This document shows positions 1 through 7,748 of a stretch of 11,155 nucleotides of DNA, one piece after another (the stretch's first letter is position 1; each line of letters begins with the position of its first letter). Both the position numbers and the translations under genes were made by a program. Below the pieces are notes generated by a model that ran no database searches, was not told the DNA's origin, and saw nothing but the letters and a program-made list of their open reading frames with translations. The stretch spans positions 1 to 11,155 of the forward strand of contig SLGS01000090.1 of the NCBI GenBank assembly GCA_007136565.1. The letters are read 5' to 3'. This DNA is from Clostridia bacterium (GTDB taxonomy: Bacteria; Bacillota; Sulfobacillia; SLMV01).

Positions 1-599
1 ACTTCGGTGATGTGTCTTTCCGCTTTACGGGTGATGCCGAGACGGCCTCGGAGGGGCACCTCCTGGCGAACCGTCGCGACTACCTGGACGTGGATGTTCT
101 TAAGGTGGCTCATCACGGTAGCAGGACATCCACCTCACCCCGTTTTCTGGAAGCCGTCGAGCCATCCCATGCAGTAATCACCGTTGGCGAGGATAATCCA
201 TACGGCCACCCGACCAATGAGGTGCTGGAAAGACTCACGCGTGATGGTATATCCGTTTATCGGACCGACCTGGACGGAAATATCATTATCCTGAGCGATG
301 GGACCGACATCACAGTCGACCGGGAGAGCGATGGTCTCCGCGACGCGAACCAGCCCGCACCAGGATCATCCCATACTACGGTGGAGCGAGAAGACTCGCG
401 GTCCGCCAATGATCGCGTCGACCTCAACTCCTCGGACATCGAAGAACTTCAGCGTATCGTTCACATCGGCCCGGAGCGGGCCCGAGCCATTTTCGATCTG
501 CGCCCGATATCATCGTTGGACGAACTGCGGCGAGTTCCCGGGATAGGACCCGAGCGCCTCGCCGACATCAGGGACGAAGGAATAGCCTACGTGGACTGA
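1..599 (+). CDS. ComEC/Rec2-like metallo-beta-lactamase domain protein with C-terminal helix-hairpin-helix motifs (5' partial)
   Basis: The reading frame is open to the left edge (first whole codon at 3), so only the C-terminal part is present; the GTG at 12 is internal. The visible segment opens with FTGDAE and has the metal-binding HHGS motif at about nt 111-122. These are followed by the conserved ...YGHPTNEVLERL... block near nt 200-230, as in the hydrolase domain of ComEC/Rec2 and of secreted MBL-fold hydrolases. After a polar linker rich in D, S and R, the last 60 residues (about nt 418-599) contain two helix-hairpin-helix units, with HIGPERA and PGIGPERL hairpins, of the ComEA DNA-binding type. 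Known biology of the families suggests a DNA-related extracytoplasmic hydrolase or uptake role. Whether a ComEC membrane channel lies upstream cannot be seen. The stop is 13 nt before the DUF3006 start, so the two are probably cotranscribed. Confidence 0.85.
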   Translation, partial: FGDVSFRFTGDAETASEGHLLANRRDYLDVDVLKVAHHGSRTSTSPRFLEAVEPSHAVITVGEDNPYGHPTNEVLERLTRDGISVYRTDLDGNIIILSDGTDITVDRESDGLRDANQPAPGSSHTTVEREDSRSANDRVDLNSSDIEELQRIVHIGPERARAIFDLRPISSLDELRRVPGIGPERLADIRDEGIAYVD

Positions 600-612
600 G
601 GGGGTCATCGAC

Positions 613-831
613 TTGAGAGCAGTCATTGATCGATTTGAAGGCGATATAGCCGTAGTACTACTGGGAGATCGGGAGTGGCGGGTGGACCTGCCCGTTTCAA
701 TGCTGCCGGAGGCGGCCGCCGAAGGGGATGTCCTCGAGATCTCGATGGAGATCGATCGAGACGAGGCCGAAAGGACCCGCGATAGCATGCGAGAGCGCAT
801 AGATCGGCTGCGGAGATTGGGGCGAGAATGA
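613..831 (+). CDS. DUF3006 domain protein
   Basis: This is a 72-residue protein read from a TTG start. The SD-like GAGGGGG at 598-604 overlaps the upstream stop codon and sits 8 nt ahead of the TTG, which decides the start. The N-terminal half (AVIDRFEGDIAVVLLGDREW, then LPEAAAEGDVLEIS) is the typical small beta-rich DUF3006 module. The C-terminal third is a charged helix (DEAERTRDSMRERIDRLRRLG), possibly coiled-coil. From family knowledge, DUF3006 genes often sit beside MBL/HhH or ComEC-like genes, as here, but their biochemical role is not established. A role linked to the upstream MBL protein is inferred only from proximity. No signal peptide or membrane segment is visible. Identification of the family is firm; function is unknown. 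Confidence 0.85.
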   Translation: MRAVIDRFEGDIAVVLLGDREWRVDLPVSMLPEAAAEGDVLEISMEIDRDEAERTRDSMRERIDRLRRLGRE

Positions 832-866
832 CCGGCACAGTTCGAGATGCGAACGGTCATCCGGAC

Positions 867-896
867 TTGAATTGTTGCGGCATCGAATGGTATAAG
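867..896 (+). promoter_or_regulatory. Sigma-70-type promoter candidate for the ABC exporter gene
   Basis: A -35-like TTGAAT at 867-872 and a -10-like TATAAG at 891-896 are separated by 18 nt. A TG dinucleotide at 888-889 gives an extended -10 (TGGTATAAG). Transcription would start near 903, leaving a leader of about 60 nt before the GTG at 966. The position between the DUF3006 gene and the exporter fits an independent transcription unit. This rests on motif matching only. Confidence 0.5.
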
Positions 897-965
897 TGTT
901 AGACGACACTTCGACATGCGAAATATCCTGATATCCGTTTGGCCCCCACTCGAAAGGTGATAGCC

Positions 966-2747
966 GTGTTAGAGATCGAGGAAGAACGCAAACTCGAAGG
1001 CTCATATAGTTACTGGGATCTTGTGAAGAGGTTTTATCGAGATTATCTGGCGTCCAGCGGCAAGGTCTTTGCGGGTCTTCAGGTCTTGCACATACTCGGG
1101 GCCATACTGACCCTCGTCCCACCGCTCCTATTGAGAGCGATAATCGATGATGCCATCCCTGGCGGCGATTTCGGCGAGGTTATGACCCTGGTCTTTTGGG
1201 CTTTTGGTGCTTACTTCCTGTTCTCGGTGATCAACGGTAGTAAGACTTACTGGGGTCATCAATTCGCCCAGCTGGTCGTCCGCGATATGCGAAATGAGCT
1301 GTATCGCCATTACCAGAGACTATCCTTGGGCTTTCACGATCGGAAAAAGACCGGCGAACTGATGTCGCGGGTGATGGACGACCTGAATAAGAATCAAGAA
1401 TTCGTCCACCACGGCCCCGAAGCCCTGGTCGGATCCATGACGTTGCTGCTGGGGACGATCATCGTCCTGTTGACGCTCAGCGTACCACTGACCCTCGTGG
1501 CGCTGACCTTTGTACCCATCCTGACCATCTTCGCCTGGTATCTCTTGAAGAAGATGCATCTCGCCTTTCGGGATACCCGCCAAAAGGTGGCCATGATGAA
1601 CGATCGCCTCGAGGATAACCTGGCGGGAATGTCTGTCATCAAGGCCTTCGCCAGCGAGGACTTCGAGGATAAGCGATTCGCCCAAACCAACGATGCCCAC
1701 ATTTTTGCTCGCATGCGAGCTTTGAAATACATGTCCGTACTATTCTCTGGCTCTCACTTTTTGAATGCGTGCGGGATCCTCCTGGTAATGAGCTACGGCG
1801 GATACCTGGTCATCAATGGCAATGTGACCGTCGGGACCATCGTGGCCTTCTACGGATATCTCCTGCAATTTCGGGCACCGCTGCTCCAGTTGGTTAGGAC
1901 CACCGAGGGACTCAGCGAGTTCTTCGCCGCCATGGAACGCTACTACAACCACATCGATCTTCATCCGAGTATCGTGAGTAAGCCGCGGGCGGTGAAGCCC
2001 TCATATATCGAGGGTGAAGTTTCATTCAGCGATGTCCACTTCTCCTACGGCGAAGAACCCATACTCGCGGGGATGGATTTCCACGTACCGGCGAAGAAGA
2101 CGGTCGCCCTGGTGGGACCCAGTGGTGCCGGTAAGACAACCACCGTTCGGCTCATACCAAGGCTCTACGAAGTCGAAAGGGGACAGGTTATCATCGACGG
2201 TGTGGACGTCAGGGACATCGATGTGCACGAATTGAGAAGCTCCATCGCCATGGTGATGCAAGACGATTATCTGTTCTCTGATTCCATAGCGGATAATATC
2301 CGGTACGGCAGGCCCGACGCTTCGCACGAGGAGATCGTCGAGGCGGCCAAGGCGGCTAACGCCCACGATTTCATCATGGATATGCCTCGGGGTTACGAAA
2401 CGGAAGTGGGGCAACGAGGCCTTCGGCTGTCCGGCGGACAACGTCAACGAGTATCCATAGCCCGGGCATTCCTCAAGGATCCGCGGATACTGATCCTCGA
2501 TGAAGCCACGTCATCTGTGGACTCGGAGACCGAAAAATTGATCCAGGAAGCCATCGAGCGCATCACAGAAGGTCGCACAACCTTCATCATCGCCCACCGG
2601 CTTTCGACCATCGTCGACGCCGACGAGATACTCTTCATCGATGAGGGTAGAGTACTCGAGCGAGGAAACCACCATCAACTGATGGCCCAGGGTGGACAGT
2701 ATCGCGAGTTCTACGATCTCCAATTCCAAGAAGAGCAGGCGATATAG
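966..2747 (+). CDS. ABC exporter, fused transmembrane and ATPase domains (type IV half-transporter, MsbA/LmrA-like)
   Basis: This is a 593-residue half-transporter. The GTG at 966 is chosen because AAAGGTGAT at 953-961 lies just upstream; a TTG at 939 would add nine residues without a good SD. The first ~320 residues hold about six membrane helices, and the DRKKTGELMSRVMDD stretch is typical of ABC exporter domains. The nucleotide-binding domain is complete: Walker A GPSGAGKTT (384-392), Q-loop Gln432, signature LSGGQ (488-492), Walker B ILILDE (508-513) and H-loop His544. Such proteins dimerise in the inner membrane and use ATP to export lipids, drugs or peptides. No peptidase or substrate-binding domain is attached and no second half-transporter lies beside it, so a homodimer is likely. 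Substrate is unknown. The gene is bounded by its own putative promoter and a terminator. Confidence 0.95.
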   Translation: MLEIEEERKLEGSYSYWDLVKRFYRDYLASSGKVFAGLQVLHILGAILTLVPPLLLRAIIDDAIPGGDFGEVMTLVFWAFGAYFLFSVINGSKTYWGHQFAQLVVRDMRNELYRHYQRLSLGFHDRKKTGELMSRVMDDLNKNQEFVHHGPEALVGSMTLLLGTIIVLLTLSVPLTLVALTFVPILTIFAWYLLKKMHLAFRDTRQKVAMMNDRLEDNLAGMSVIKAFASEDFEDKRFAQTNDAHIFARMRALKYMSVLFSGSHFLNACGILLVMSYGGYLVINGNVTVGTIVAFYGYLLQFRAPLLQLVRTTEGLSEFFAAMERYYNHIDLHPSIVSKPRAVKPSYIEGEVSFSDVHFSYGEEPILAGMDFHVPAKKTVALVGPSGAGKTTTVRLIPRLYEVERGQVIIDGVDVRDIDVHELRSSIAMVMQDDYLFSDSIADNIRYGRPDASHEEIVEAAKAANAHDFIMDMPRGYETEVGQRGLRLSGGQRQRVSIARAFLKDPRILILDEATSSVDSETEKLIQEAIERITEGRTTFIIAHRLSTIVDADEILFIDEGRVLERGNHHQLMAQGGQYREFYDLQFQEEQAI

Positions 2748-2788
2748 TCCAGTCTCTCGATCCGGGAGCCAACTCGAATCGCTCATCT

Positions 2789-2827
2789 AACGCGGGCCCG
2801 GAGGATTTCGGGCCCGCGTTCTTCGTT
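2789..2827 (+). terminator. Hairpin terminator after the ABC exporter gene
   Basis: A perfect 12-bp inverted repeat (AACGCGGGCCCG at 2789-2800 and its complement at 2809-2820) encloses an 8-nt loop. It is followed by CTTCGTT at 2821-2827, a short interrupted U-tract. It lies 42 nt after the exporter stop codon. It looks like an intrinsic terminator with a weak tail. Confidence 0.8.
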
Positions 2828-2831
2828 AATG

Positions 2832-2882
2832 ACCGAATCGGTGGGGTATCAATTTAACGGAGGAGTCCCACCCGGATTCGGT
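2832..2882 (+). promoter_or_regulatory. Long imperfect hairpin in the leader of the downstream membrane-protein gene
   Basis: The arm ACCGAATC at 2832-2839 pairs with GATTCGGT at 2875-2882. After a two-base bulge (2873-2874), GGTGGG at 2840-2845 pairs with CCCACC at 2867-2872, giving 14 paired bases. The roughly 20-nt apical loop contains TATCAATTTAACGGAGGA, including an SD-like GGAGG. The hairpin ends 30 nt before the TTG at 2913. It could be a cis-regulatory RNA or a protein-binding site. I recognise no known riboswitch class. Confidence 0.45.
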
Positions 2883-2912
2883 GACGTCGCAGGGCGGGGG
2901 GAGTGAATTGGG

Positions 2913-3458
2913 TTGAAGGTCAAACAAATCGCATCCGGCGGAATCCTAGCGGGCGTGGTTTTCTCGGGGGGATGGGTGTTCTATCCCGCCGGGCACCTGT
3001 TACCTATCCCCGGCGGCAAGTTCCTGGCGATGACACCCTATCTGGCCTTCGCCATGGCCGTGGCCCTCGATCGCATACGTTCTCCGTGGACGATCACCAT
3101 CATCGCCGTGGCGATGGCGGCCGTCGCCAGTCTGTTCACACCCCTGATGTCCGTGGCCATAGTGTGCTCTGGGCTGGCAGCCGACCTCACCGGCCACTTG
3201 CTCCCGGGATCCCTATCATCGGTCACCAGGAGATCCCTTTGGTCGGCGTCATTTTCGTTTTGGGGTTTTTGGTCCTTTGTCGGAGTCTCCCTGTACCTAA
3301 CCCAAAACCCCATCTACGACGTGTTGCAGCCCTCGCACCTCCTGACGATGGGAGCATTCGTGGGGGTGATTTCGTGGATGGGCGGTCGATTCGGAGTCGC
3401 GTTTTCGAATCGCATCCGCTCTACCATCCAATCGAACTCCGAAGGACCGCAATCTTAG
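2913..3458 (+). CDS. Six-helix integral membrane protein, possibly an ECF transporter S component
   Basis: The 181-residue product starts at a TTG, with a G-rich SD-like run (GGGGGGAG, 2896-2903) about 9 nt upstream. The protein is almost entirely hydrophobic, with about six membrane segments near residues 8-28, 38-56, 60-78, 79-96, 108-130 and 143-163. The N-terminus has a charged KVKQ lead, then GGILAGVVF, and a PIPGGKFLAMTPYLAF segment between helices 1 and 2. Size, helix count and the small-residue-rich first helices resemble substrate-capture (S) subunits of energy-coupling-factor vitamin or metal transporters. That assignment is inference from general appearance, not from a diagnostic motif. 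No ECF ATPase or T-subunit gene is nearby; orphan S components do exist and share a distant energising module. The gene sits between a terminator and a convergent gene, so it is probably monocistronic. Alternative: an uncharacterised membrane protein of another family. Confidence 0.6.
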   Translation: MKVKQIASGGILAGVVFSGGWVFYPAGHLLPIPGGKFLAMTPYLAFAMAVALDRIRSPWTITIIAVAMAAVASLFTPLMSVAIVCSGLAADLTGHLLPGSLSSVTRRSLWSASFSFWGFWSFVGVSLYLTQNPIYDVLQPSHLLTMGAFVGVISWMGGRFGVAFSNRIRSTIQSNSEGPQS

Positions 3459-3495
3459 TCCCAACCCACTACACTCACCCCCGCGGCCCTTAACA

Positions 3496-4974
3496 TCACC
3501 CGGACGTATTGATGGGGAAGGTATCGGGCGGCACGTTTTCGTAATCCAACTCTCGAAGATCCGCATAGCCTATACCGGGGGCGTTGATGGGGAAGTCCAC
3601 CTCGACCACACCATCCCAATAGGCTCGATGATGGACTCGATCTTTCAAGACGATGATGTCGAGGCTGTCCACATCGATACCGACGGACGTCAAACCCGCA
3701 CTGTCGTTGGCTCCACGCATTCTGTCCGAGACCACCAGGTGCCTATTCTCTCCCAGGTTCAGTCGCGCGACAAAACCATCTTGGACCGTGGAACCGCGAC
3801 CCATGGGACCGACCAGTTGATACCTGGGGCGACCCATGAATTCGATCCTGCCCGTCACCTCGACCGGATCGCCGGAGGTCTCATTGTACCAGCCGCCAAC
3901 GGTGATCGTTACCGTATCCCCGACCTTCGCAGAGGTCTCCAACTCCCCGGCTGCGATCGGGTCCGCGATCCCCGGTATGGCCCAGTTCTCCGCACCCTGC
4001 TTCAGGAGCTCGGCGAGTACGTGGGTGGTATCACCGATGCGGTCGGCACCGTCCGCAATGACCACCGGCGCTTCGCCCCGCTCCACGAGTTCCATGACCC
4101 GGGTCACCGCCTCGGAGGGTCCCGGGAGTTCCCGGGCGAAGGAATGACGTAGGCTCCACGCGAATTCGCCCACATCACGGACCGCCCTCTGCGCCAATTC
4201 GCGATCTCCATCGGTGACGGCCCAAACGGACATCCCGATGTCGACGACGTCGGCGTAAGCATACCCCGGTGCCACCGATAGATGCAGGATCCCGGGCTCT
4301 CTTTCCCGCCACTCTCCACACCTCGCCAGTACATCCTTCATGGGGTGGTAAGCCGTCGCCTGGAAGATGCTGGCGGAAACTATACCGGGCCTGTAACATT
4401 CCACGACCGGGTCCACCTCTCCCCTGGCGGCCTCGATCAATCTGCTCGCCGCCTCCTCACCGGTCTCCTGGGTATCCACGTGGGGATAGGTCTTGATGAC
4501 GAAAACACCATCCGCCACCTGGGCCAACTGCTCATCTTCGTTCGCGTGTAGGTCCAACGTCACCATGATCGGAACATCATCGCCGACGATCGCGCGAGCC
4601 CGCCGAACGATCTCGGCCTCCGGCCTGGGAACACCATTCACCGCCATCGCACCGTGCAATGCCAGCAATACCCCGTCGACATGCCCGGCCGAGTCCAGCG
4701 CGCTGGCTATTTCGTTGGCGTACCGATCGAAACACGAGGTCGTCAACCAACTTTGGAAGCCCCCGGGAGCCTTCCTGGCGTAGACCAGGGGTACCAGTTC
4801 AACTCCTTCTCTTTCCGCGGCCAGTATGAACCCATTGATGTAATTCGGGATGCCCCTGTTCTCTTCCAGGATCGACGGACCTCGAAGGGTGGCCGGTTCG
4901 AAGCGTTCCTCGGTGGTCGGCTCGAGGCAAAACGTGCAGGTCTCATCGGCAAAACCGGCTACAGCAATCCTCAT
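3496..4974 (-). CDS. M81 family metallopeptidase (MlrC-like)
   Basis: The 492-residue product uses the ATG at 4974, preceded by GGAGAGGAAA (complement of 4981-4990). An in-frame extension to 5022 lies upstream of this SD and is unlikely. Family hallmarks are the N-terminal MRIAVAGF, DGVLLALHGAM near 100-110, TLDLHAN with probable metal ligands Asp141 and His143, and YPHVDTQETG with His165. The C-terminal MlrC domain begins near 305 (VVIADGADRIGDTTHVL). M81 includes microcystinase C, a zinc enzyme that opens amide bonds of linearised microcystin. Most members are uncharacterised and occur in strains that never meet that toxin. The usual HETNTF near residue 10 reads DETCTF here, which may alter the active site. 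There is no signal peptide, so it is probably cytoplasmic. It is transcribed divergently from the M32 carboxypeptidase gene. The family is firm; the substrate is unknown. Confidence 0.9.
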   Translation of the reverse strand: MRIAVAGFADETCTFCLEPTTEERFEPATLRGPSILEENRGIPNYINGFILAAEREGVELVPLVYARKAPGGFQSWLTTSCFDRYANEIASALDSAGHVDGVLLALHGAMAVNGVPRPEAEIVRRARAIVGDDVPIMVTLDLHANEDEQLAQVADGVFVIKTYPHVDTQETGEEAASRLIEAARGEVDPVVECYRPGIVSASIFQATAYHPMKDVLARCGEWREREPGILHLSVAPGYAYADVVDIGMSVWAVTDGDRELAQRAVRDVGEFAWSLRHSFARELPGPSEAVTRVMELVERGEAPVVIADGADRIGDTTHVLAELLKQGAENWAIPGIADPIAAGELETSAKVGDTVTITVGGWYNETSGDPVEVTGRIEFMGRPRYQLVGPMGRGSTVQDGFVARLNLGENRHLVVSDRMRGANDSAGLTSVGIDVDSLDIIVLKDRVHHRAYWDGVVEVDFPINAPGIGYADLRELDYENVPPDTFPINTSG

Positions 4975-5154
4975 TTTAACTTTCCTCTCCGGGATTATTG
5001 GGTTCCAATCGGTCAATGCCACAGGATTATCTTCTCTTCGCCGGCAAGTTATCCCTCGCGGGCACGTGGCCCGAATCCCCCTGCCCCGGGAAGGTTACCA
5101 TCCGATCCGCAACGAATACCCAATTCCGAGATGACCAGGAAAGCGAGAGATAAG

Positions 5155-6702
5155 ATGAATCGTACCGTTGAAAAGATGAATCGCTTCGAGGAACTGATCG
5201 CCGAGATCGACGACCTTCACTGCACCATTTCCGTCCTCAACTGGGACATGCAAACCCAGATGCCCAAAGGAGGCGCCGAGGCACGCGGAGACCAAATGTC
5301 CACCCTGCGTCGTATCGCTCACGAGAAACTCACATCCCCCGAGATCGGAGATCTGCTCTCGAATCTCGAAGAGCACGAGCAAGCCCTACCATACGAAGGA
5401 GACGAAGCCAGCATGCTCCGGGTAGTCCGGCGACTCTACTCCCGAGCCACGAGCATGCCCGGGGACCTGGTCTTTCGCATGTCCCAGTCGGCGGCCCGGG
5501 CTAATACCAAGTGGCTGCAAGCCCGCGAAGCCAGGGATTTCTCGGTCTTCGCCCCGGCGCTGGAAGAGTTGGTGCAGCTCCGCCGCGAGCAGGCCGCCGT
5601 CCTGGGCTACGAGGACAACCCGATGGATGCCTTCGTATCGATGAAGGAGTCGGACATAAGCGTCGACGACCTAGAAACCATGTTCGACGACCTGCGTGCG
5701 GTTCTTCCCCCCCTGGTGGCGCGGGTCGCCGAAGCGGACGACCCCGACGAGCGCTCCCGCTTGATGCGGGGCGATTTCGATACCCAAAAACAGATCGATC
5801 TCGGGATGGCCGCAGCCCGCTCCATCGGCTTCGACCTCGAAGATCGCGGGCGACATGCATTGTCGGTACACCCGTTTTCCATAACCTTTAGCCCCGATGA
5901 CGTGAGAATTACGACTCGCGTCCACCCCGAGTACCTGGGAAGTTGCCTCTTCGCCTGCATCCACGAGGCCGGTCACGGCCTATACATGCAGGGCGTACCC
6001 ACGAGACTGCGACATACGCTCATGGACTCGAGTACCAGTCGCCCGGAACTCGGGCGCCCGGTATCTTTCGGGGTCCACGAATCCCAGTCGCGACTTTGGG
6101 AGAACACCGTAGGCAGATCCCTGGCCTTCTGGGAGTACTTCCTACCCATAGCCCGGGCCTTCTTCCCCGGTCAGTTCGACGGTGCCACGCCCGAGGACTT
6201 GTACAAGGCGGTAAACGTCGCTCGCCCATCCTTGATCCGGGTTGAAGCAGACGAATTGACGTACAGCCTGCACGTCATGCTCCGCTTCGAGCTGGAAAAG
6301 GAAGTCCTGGACGGGCAACTGGAAGTCCGGCACATGGCGGAAGCCTGGAACGACAAGATGGAGAGGTACCTCGGGGTAACCCCGCCGCACGACACCCTGG
6401 GTGTATTGCAGGACATGCACTGGACCCGGGACTTCGGCGGTGGCTTCCAGGGATACGCCCTGGGAGACGTATTCTCAGCCTCCCTGGTGGCCAAGGCCGA
6501 GAGCGAAGAATCCTCCCTCGGGGACGGTTGGGCCGACGGTGACTTCTCCGTCCTCAGGGGTTGGATGCAACGCAACGTATACGATCACGGGGCCAAGTTC
6601 GAGCCCCTCGAGCTGATGAGACGGGCTACGGGCGAGGGCATCAACACGGGACCCTATCTGAAGTACCTGACTACGAAGTTCGAAGACCTGTACGATCTCT
6701 GA
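5155..6702 (+). CDS. Carboxypeptidase M32 (carboxypeptidase Taq family)
   Basis: The 515-residue product is near the usual ~500 for this family. I chose the ATG at 5155, which has AGGAAAGCGAGAG just upstream. ATGs at 5131 and 5176 are in frame, and the open frame extends much further up only because it runs antisense through the M81 gene. The zinc motif HEAGH is at 270-274, followed by GVHESQSRLWENTVG (HES at 308-310, expected to give the third ligand). Other family blocks are HPFSITFSPDDVRITTR just before the zinc motif and DMHWTRDFGGGFQGYALG from about 420. M32 enzymes are cytoplasmic metallocarboxypeptidases that remove C-terminal residues from peptides with broad specificity, excluding proline. 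No signal peptide is seen. Its divergent partner is the M81 peptidase, which would fit peptide turnover. Confidence 0.95.
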   Translation: MNRTVEKMNRFEELIAEIDDLHCTISVLNWDMQTQMPKGGAEARGDQMSTLRRIAHEKLTSPEIGDLLSNLEEHEQALPYEGDEASMLRVVRRLYSRATSMPGDLVFRMSQSAARANTKWLQAREARDFSVFAPALEELVQLRREQAAVLGYEDNPMDAFVSMKESDISVDDLETMFDDLRAVLPPLVARVAEADDPDERSRLMRGDFDTQKQIDLGMAAARSIGFDLEDRGRHALSVHPFSITFSPDDVRITTRVHPEYLGSCLFACIHEAGHGLYMQGVPTRLRHTLMDSSTSRPELGRPVSFGVHESQSRLWENTVGRSLAFWEYFLPIARAFFPGQFDGATPEDLYKAVNVARPSLIRVEADELTYSLHVMLRFELEKEVLDGQLEVRHMAEAWNDKMERYLGVTPPHDTLGVLQDMHWTRDFGGGFQGYALGDVFSASLVAKAESEESSLGDGWADGDFSVLRGWMQRNVYDHGAKFEPLELMRRATGEGINTGPYLKYLTTKFEDLYDL

Positions 6703-6718
6703 GGAAGAATCCTGCGAC

Positions 6719-6762
6719 CGGGCGCGGCGGCCGATTACCCGCCGCCGGGCCCGCCCCTCGTT
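6719..6762. terminator. GC-rich hairpin between convergent genes, probably a shared terminator
   Basis: CGGGC (6719-6723) and GCGGCGG (6724-6730) pair with GCCCG (6749-6753) and CCGCCGC (6739-6745). There is a 3-nt bulge at 6746-6748 and an 8-nt loop. The plus-strand tail reads CCCCTCGTT. It lies between the M32 stop (6702) and the minus-strand ureohydrolase stop (6774), where a bidirectional terminator would be expected. The lack of a real U-tract lowers confidence. Confidence 0.6.
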
Positions 6763-6773
6763 ATCCAATGGTG

Positions 6774-7748
6774 CTATGGCAGAGAGCGTGCATAAAGGCA
6801 CAGGATCTCATGGAGTATCGTCACCGCGGCCAGGGCGGTCATATCTGAACTGTCAGAGGCCGGTAGCACCTCGACCACATCCACCCCGACCAACCCGGAT
6901 AAATCCAAGGCCCTGATATACGAAAGCGCCTGAGCCGTCGTCGGCCCGCCGATTTCGGGCGTTCCCGTTCCCGGAGCGAAGGCTGGATCCAAAAAGTCCA
7001 CGTCGAAGCTGACAAAAAGCGGACTCGAACCCACCACGTCCGCGACGATGGATGAAACCTCTTCAGCCGACATCTCGAGCATACGAACGGCGGGCACCAT
7101 TGTTATCCCAGCATCCAGGGTGTAATCCAACACCTCCCGATCCATCATGGATCCCCTGATCCCCAGCTGAACGGACCCCTTCGGGTCTATGAGATTCTCT
7201 TCGAGGGCACGGCGAAACGGAGTGCCGTGATTGTATCTCTCTCCATAGAGGGAATCCCAGGTATCGGGGTGGGAATCGAAGTGCAGGAGGGAAACTGGTC
7301 CGTATCTTCTTGCAACCGCCCGAAGCATCGATAGGCTCACGGTGTGATCCCCGCCGAGCCCGATCGGCAGGATCCCTTTTTCGGTCACACGGCTCACGGC
7401 CTCGGCCATGCTCTCGAGACTCGCCTCCGCGTTTCCCGATGTCACCGGGGCGTCCCCCAGATCGAACCCCGTGAGGATATCGCCGAGCGACACGTCGAGG
7501 GCCGGGTTGTAAGGCCTGATCAGGTTAGAAACATGCCGCAGCGCCGACGGTCCGAATCGAGCCCCGGCACGATAGCTCGTCCCCGTATCGAAGGGTAATC
7601 CGATGGCCGCAAAATGCGCCCCGTCGATCTCGTCGAGATCGCGAGCCGGTGGAAGCCGAAATAGCGTGCGAATGCCGGAAAACGATCGCGTACCACCCCC
7701 CAACGGGTCGACCCCAAATGTCTTATCCCCCTCGGTTCGTTCGCTCAC
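6774..7748 (-). CDS. Agmatinase/arginase-family ureohydrolase
   Basis: The 324-residue product uses the GTG at 7748. A strong SD, GGGGAGGAAGGG (complement of 7754-7765), lies immediately upstream; an open extension to 7862 lies before this SD and is rejected. The binuclear manganese site is intact: GGDH (His135), HFDSHPD (Asp158, His160, Asp162) and SFDVDFLDP (Asp249, Asp251). GLPFDTGTSYRAGARFGPSALR near 50-71 and NHGTPFRRA near 173-181 are characteristic of the agmatinase branch. The reaction is hydrolysis of a guanidino group to urea and an amine. Agmatine, guanidinobutyrate, guanidinopropionate or free guanidine are all possible, since close relatives differ in substrate. No putrescine or spermidine gene is adjacent, so a polyamine role is not supported by context. 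The gene is convergent with M32 and divergent from the DUF438 gene. Confidence 0.92.
   Translation of the reverse strand: MSERTEGDKTFGVDPLGGGTRSFSGIRTLFRLPPARDLDEIDGAHFAAIGLPFDTGTSYRAGARFGPSALRHVSNLIRPYNPALDVSLGDILTGFDLGDAPVTSGNAEASLESMAEAVSRVTEKGILPIGLGGDHTVSLSMLRAVARRYGPVSLLHFDSHPDTWDSLYGERYNHGTPFRRALEENLIDPKGSVQLGIRGSMMDREVLDYTLDAGITMVPAVRMLEMSAEEVSSIVADVVGSSPLFVSFDVDFLDPAFAPGTGTPEIGGPTTAQALSYIRALDLSGLVGVDVVEVLPASDSSDMTALAAVTILHEILCLYARSLP

Noticed and set aside
2881..2916. 11-codon GTG leader frame ending in a stop that overlaps the TTG at 2913
   Set aside because: The GGAGG at 2859-2863 is too far from this GTG, and the peptide MTSQGGGSELG has no attenuator-like residue run.
2903..3493. 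196-codon plus-strand frame overlapping the membrane-protein gene
   Set aside because: Its product is an R/H/P-rich low-sense sequence, while the frame from 2913 encodes clean membrane helices.
3628..4152. 174-codon plus-strand frame inside the M81 gene
   Set aside because: It is antisense to a well-conserved coding region, is rich in H, D, R and G with no domain, and is explained by high GC.
5052..5072. GGGCACGTGGCCC near-palindrome in the M81/M32 divergent region
   Set aside because: The flanks do not match symmetrically around CACGTG and no promoter could be placed beside it.
4654..5154. Plus-strand open frame extending about 160 codons upstream of the M32 start
   Set aside because: It runs antisense through the start of the M81 gene, has no resemblance to M32 N-termini, and ATG 5155 has an upstream SD and gives the usual family length.
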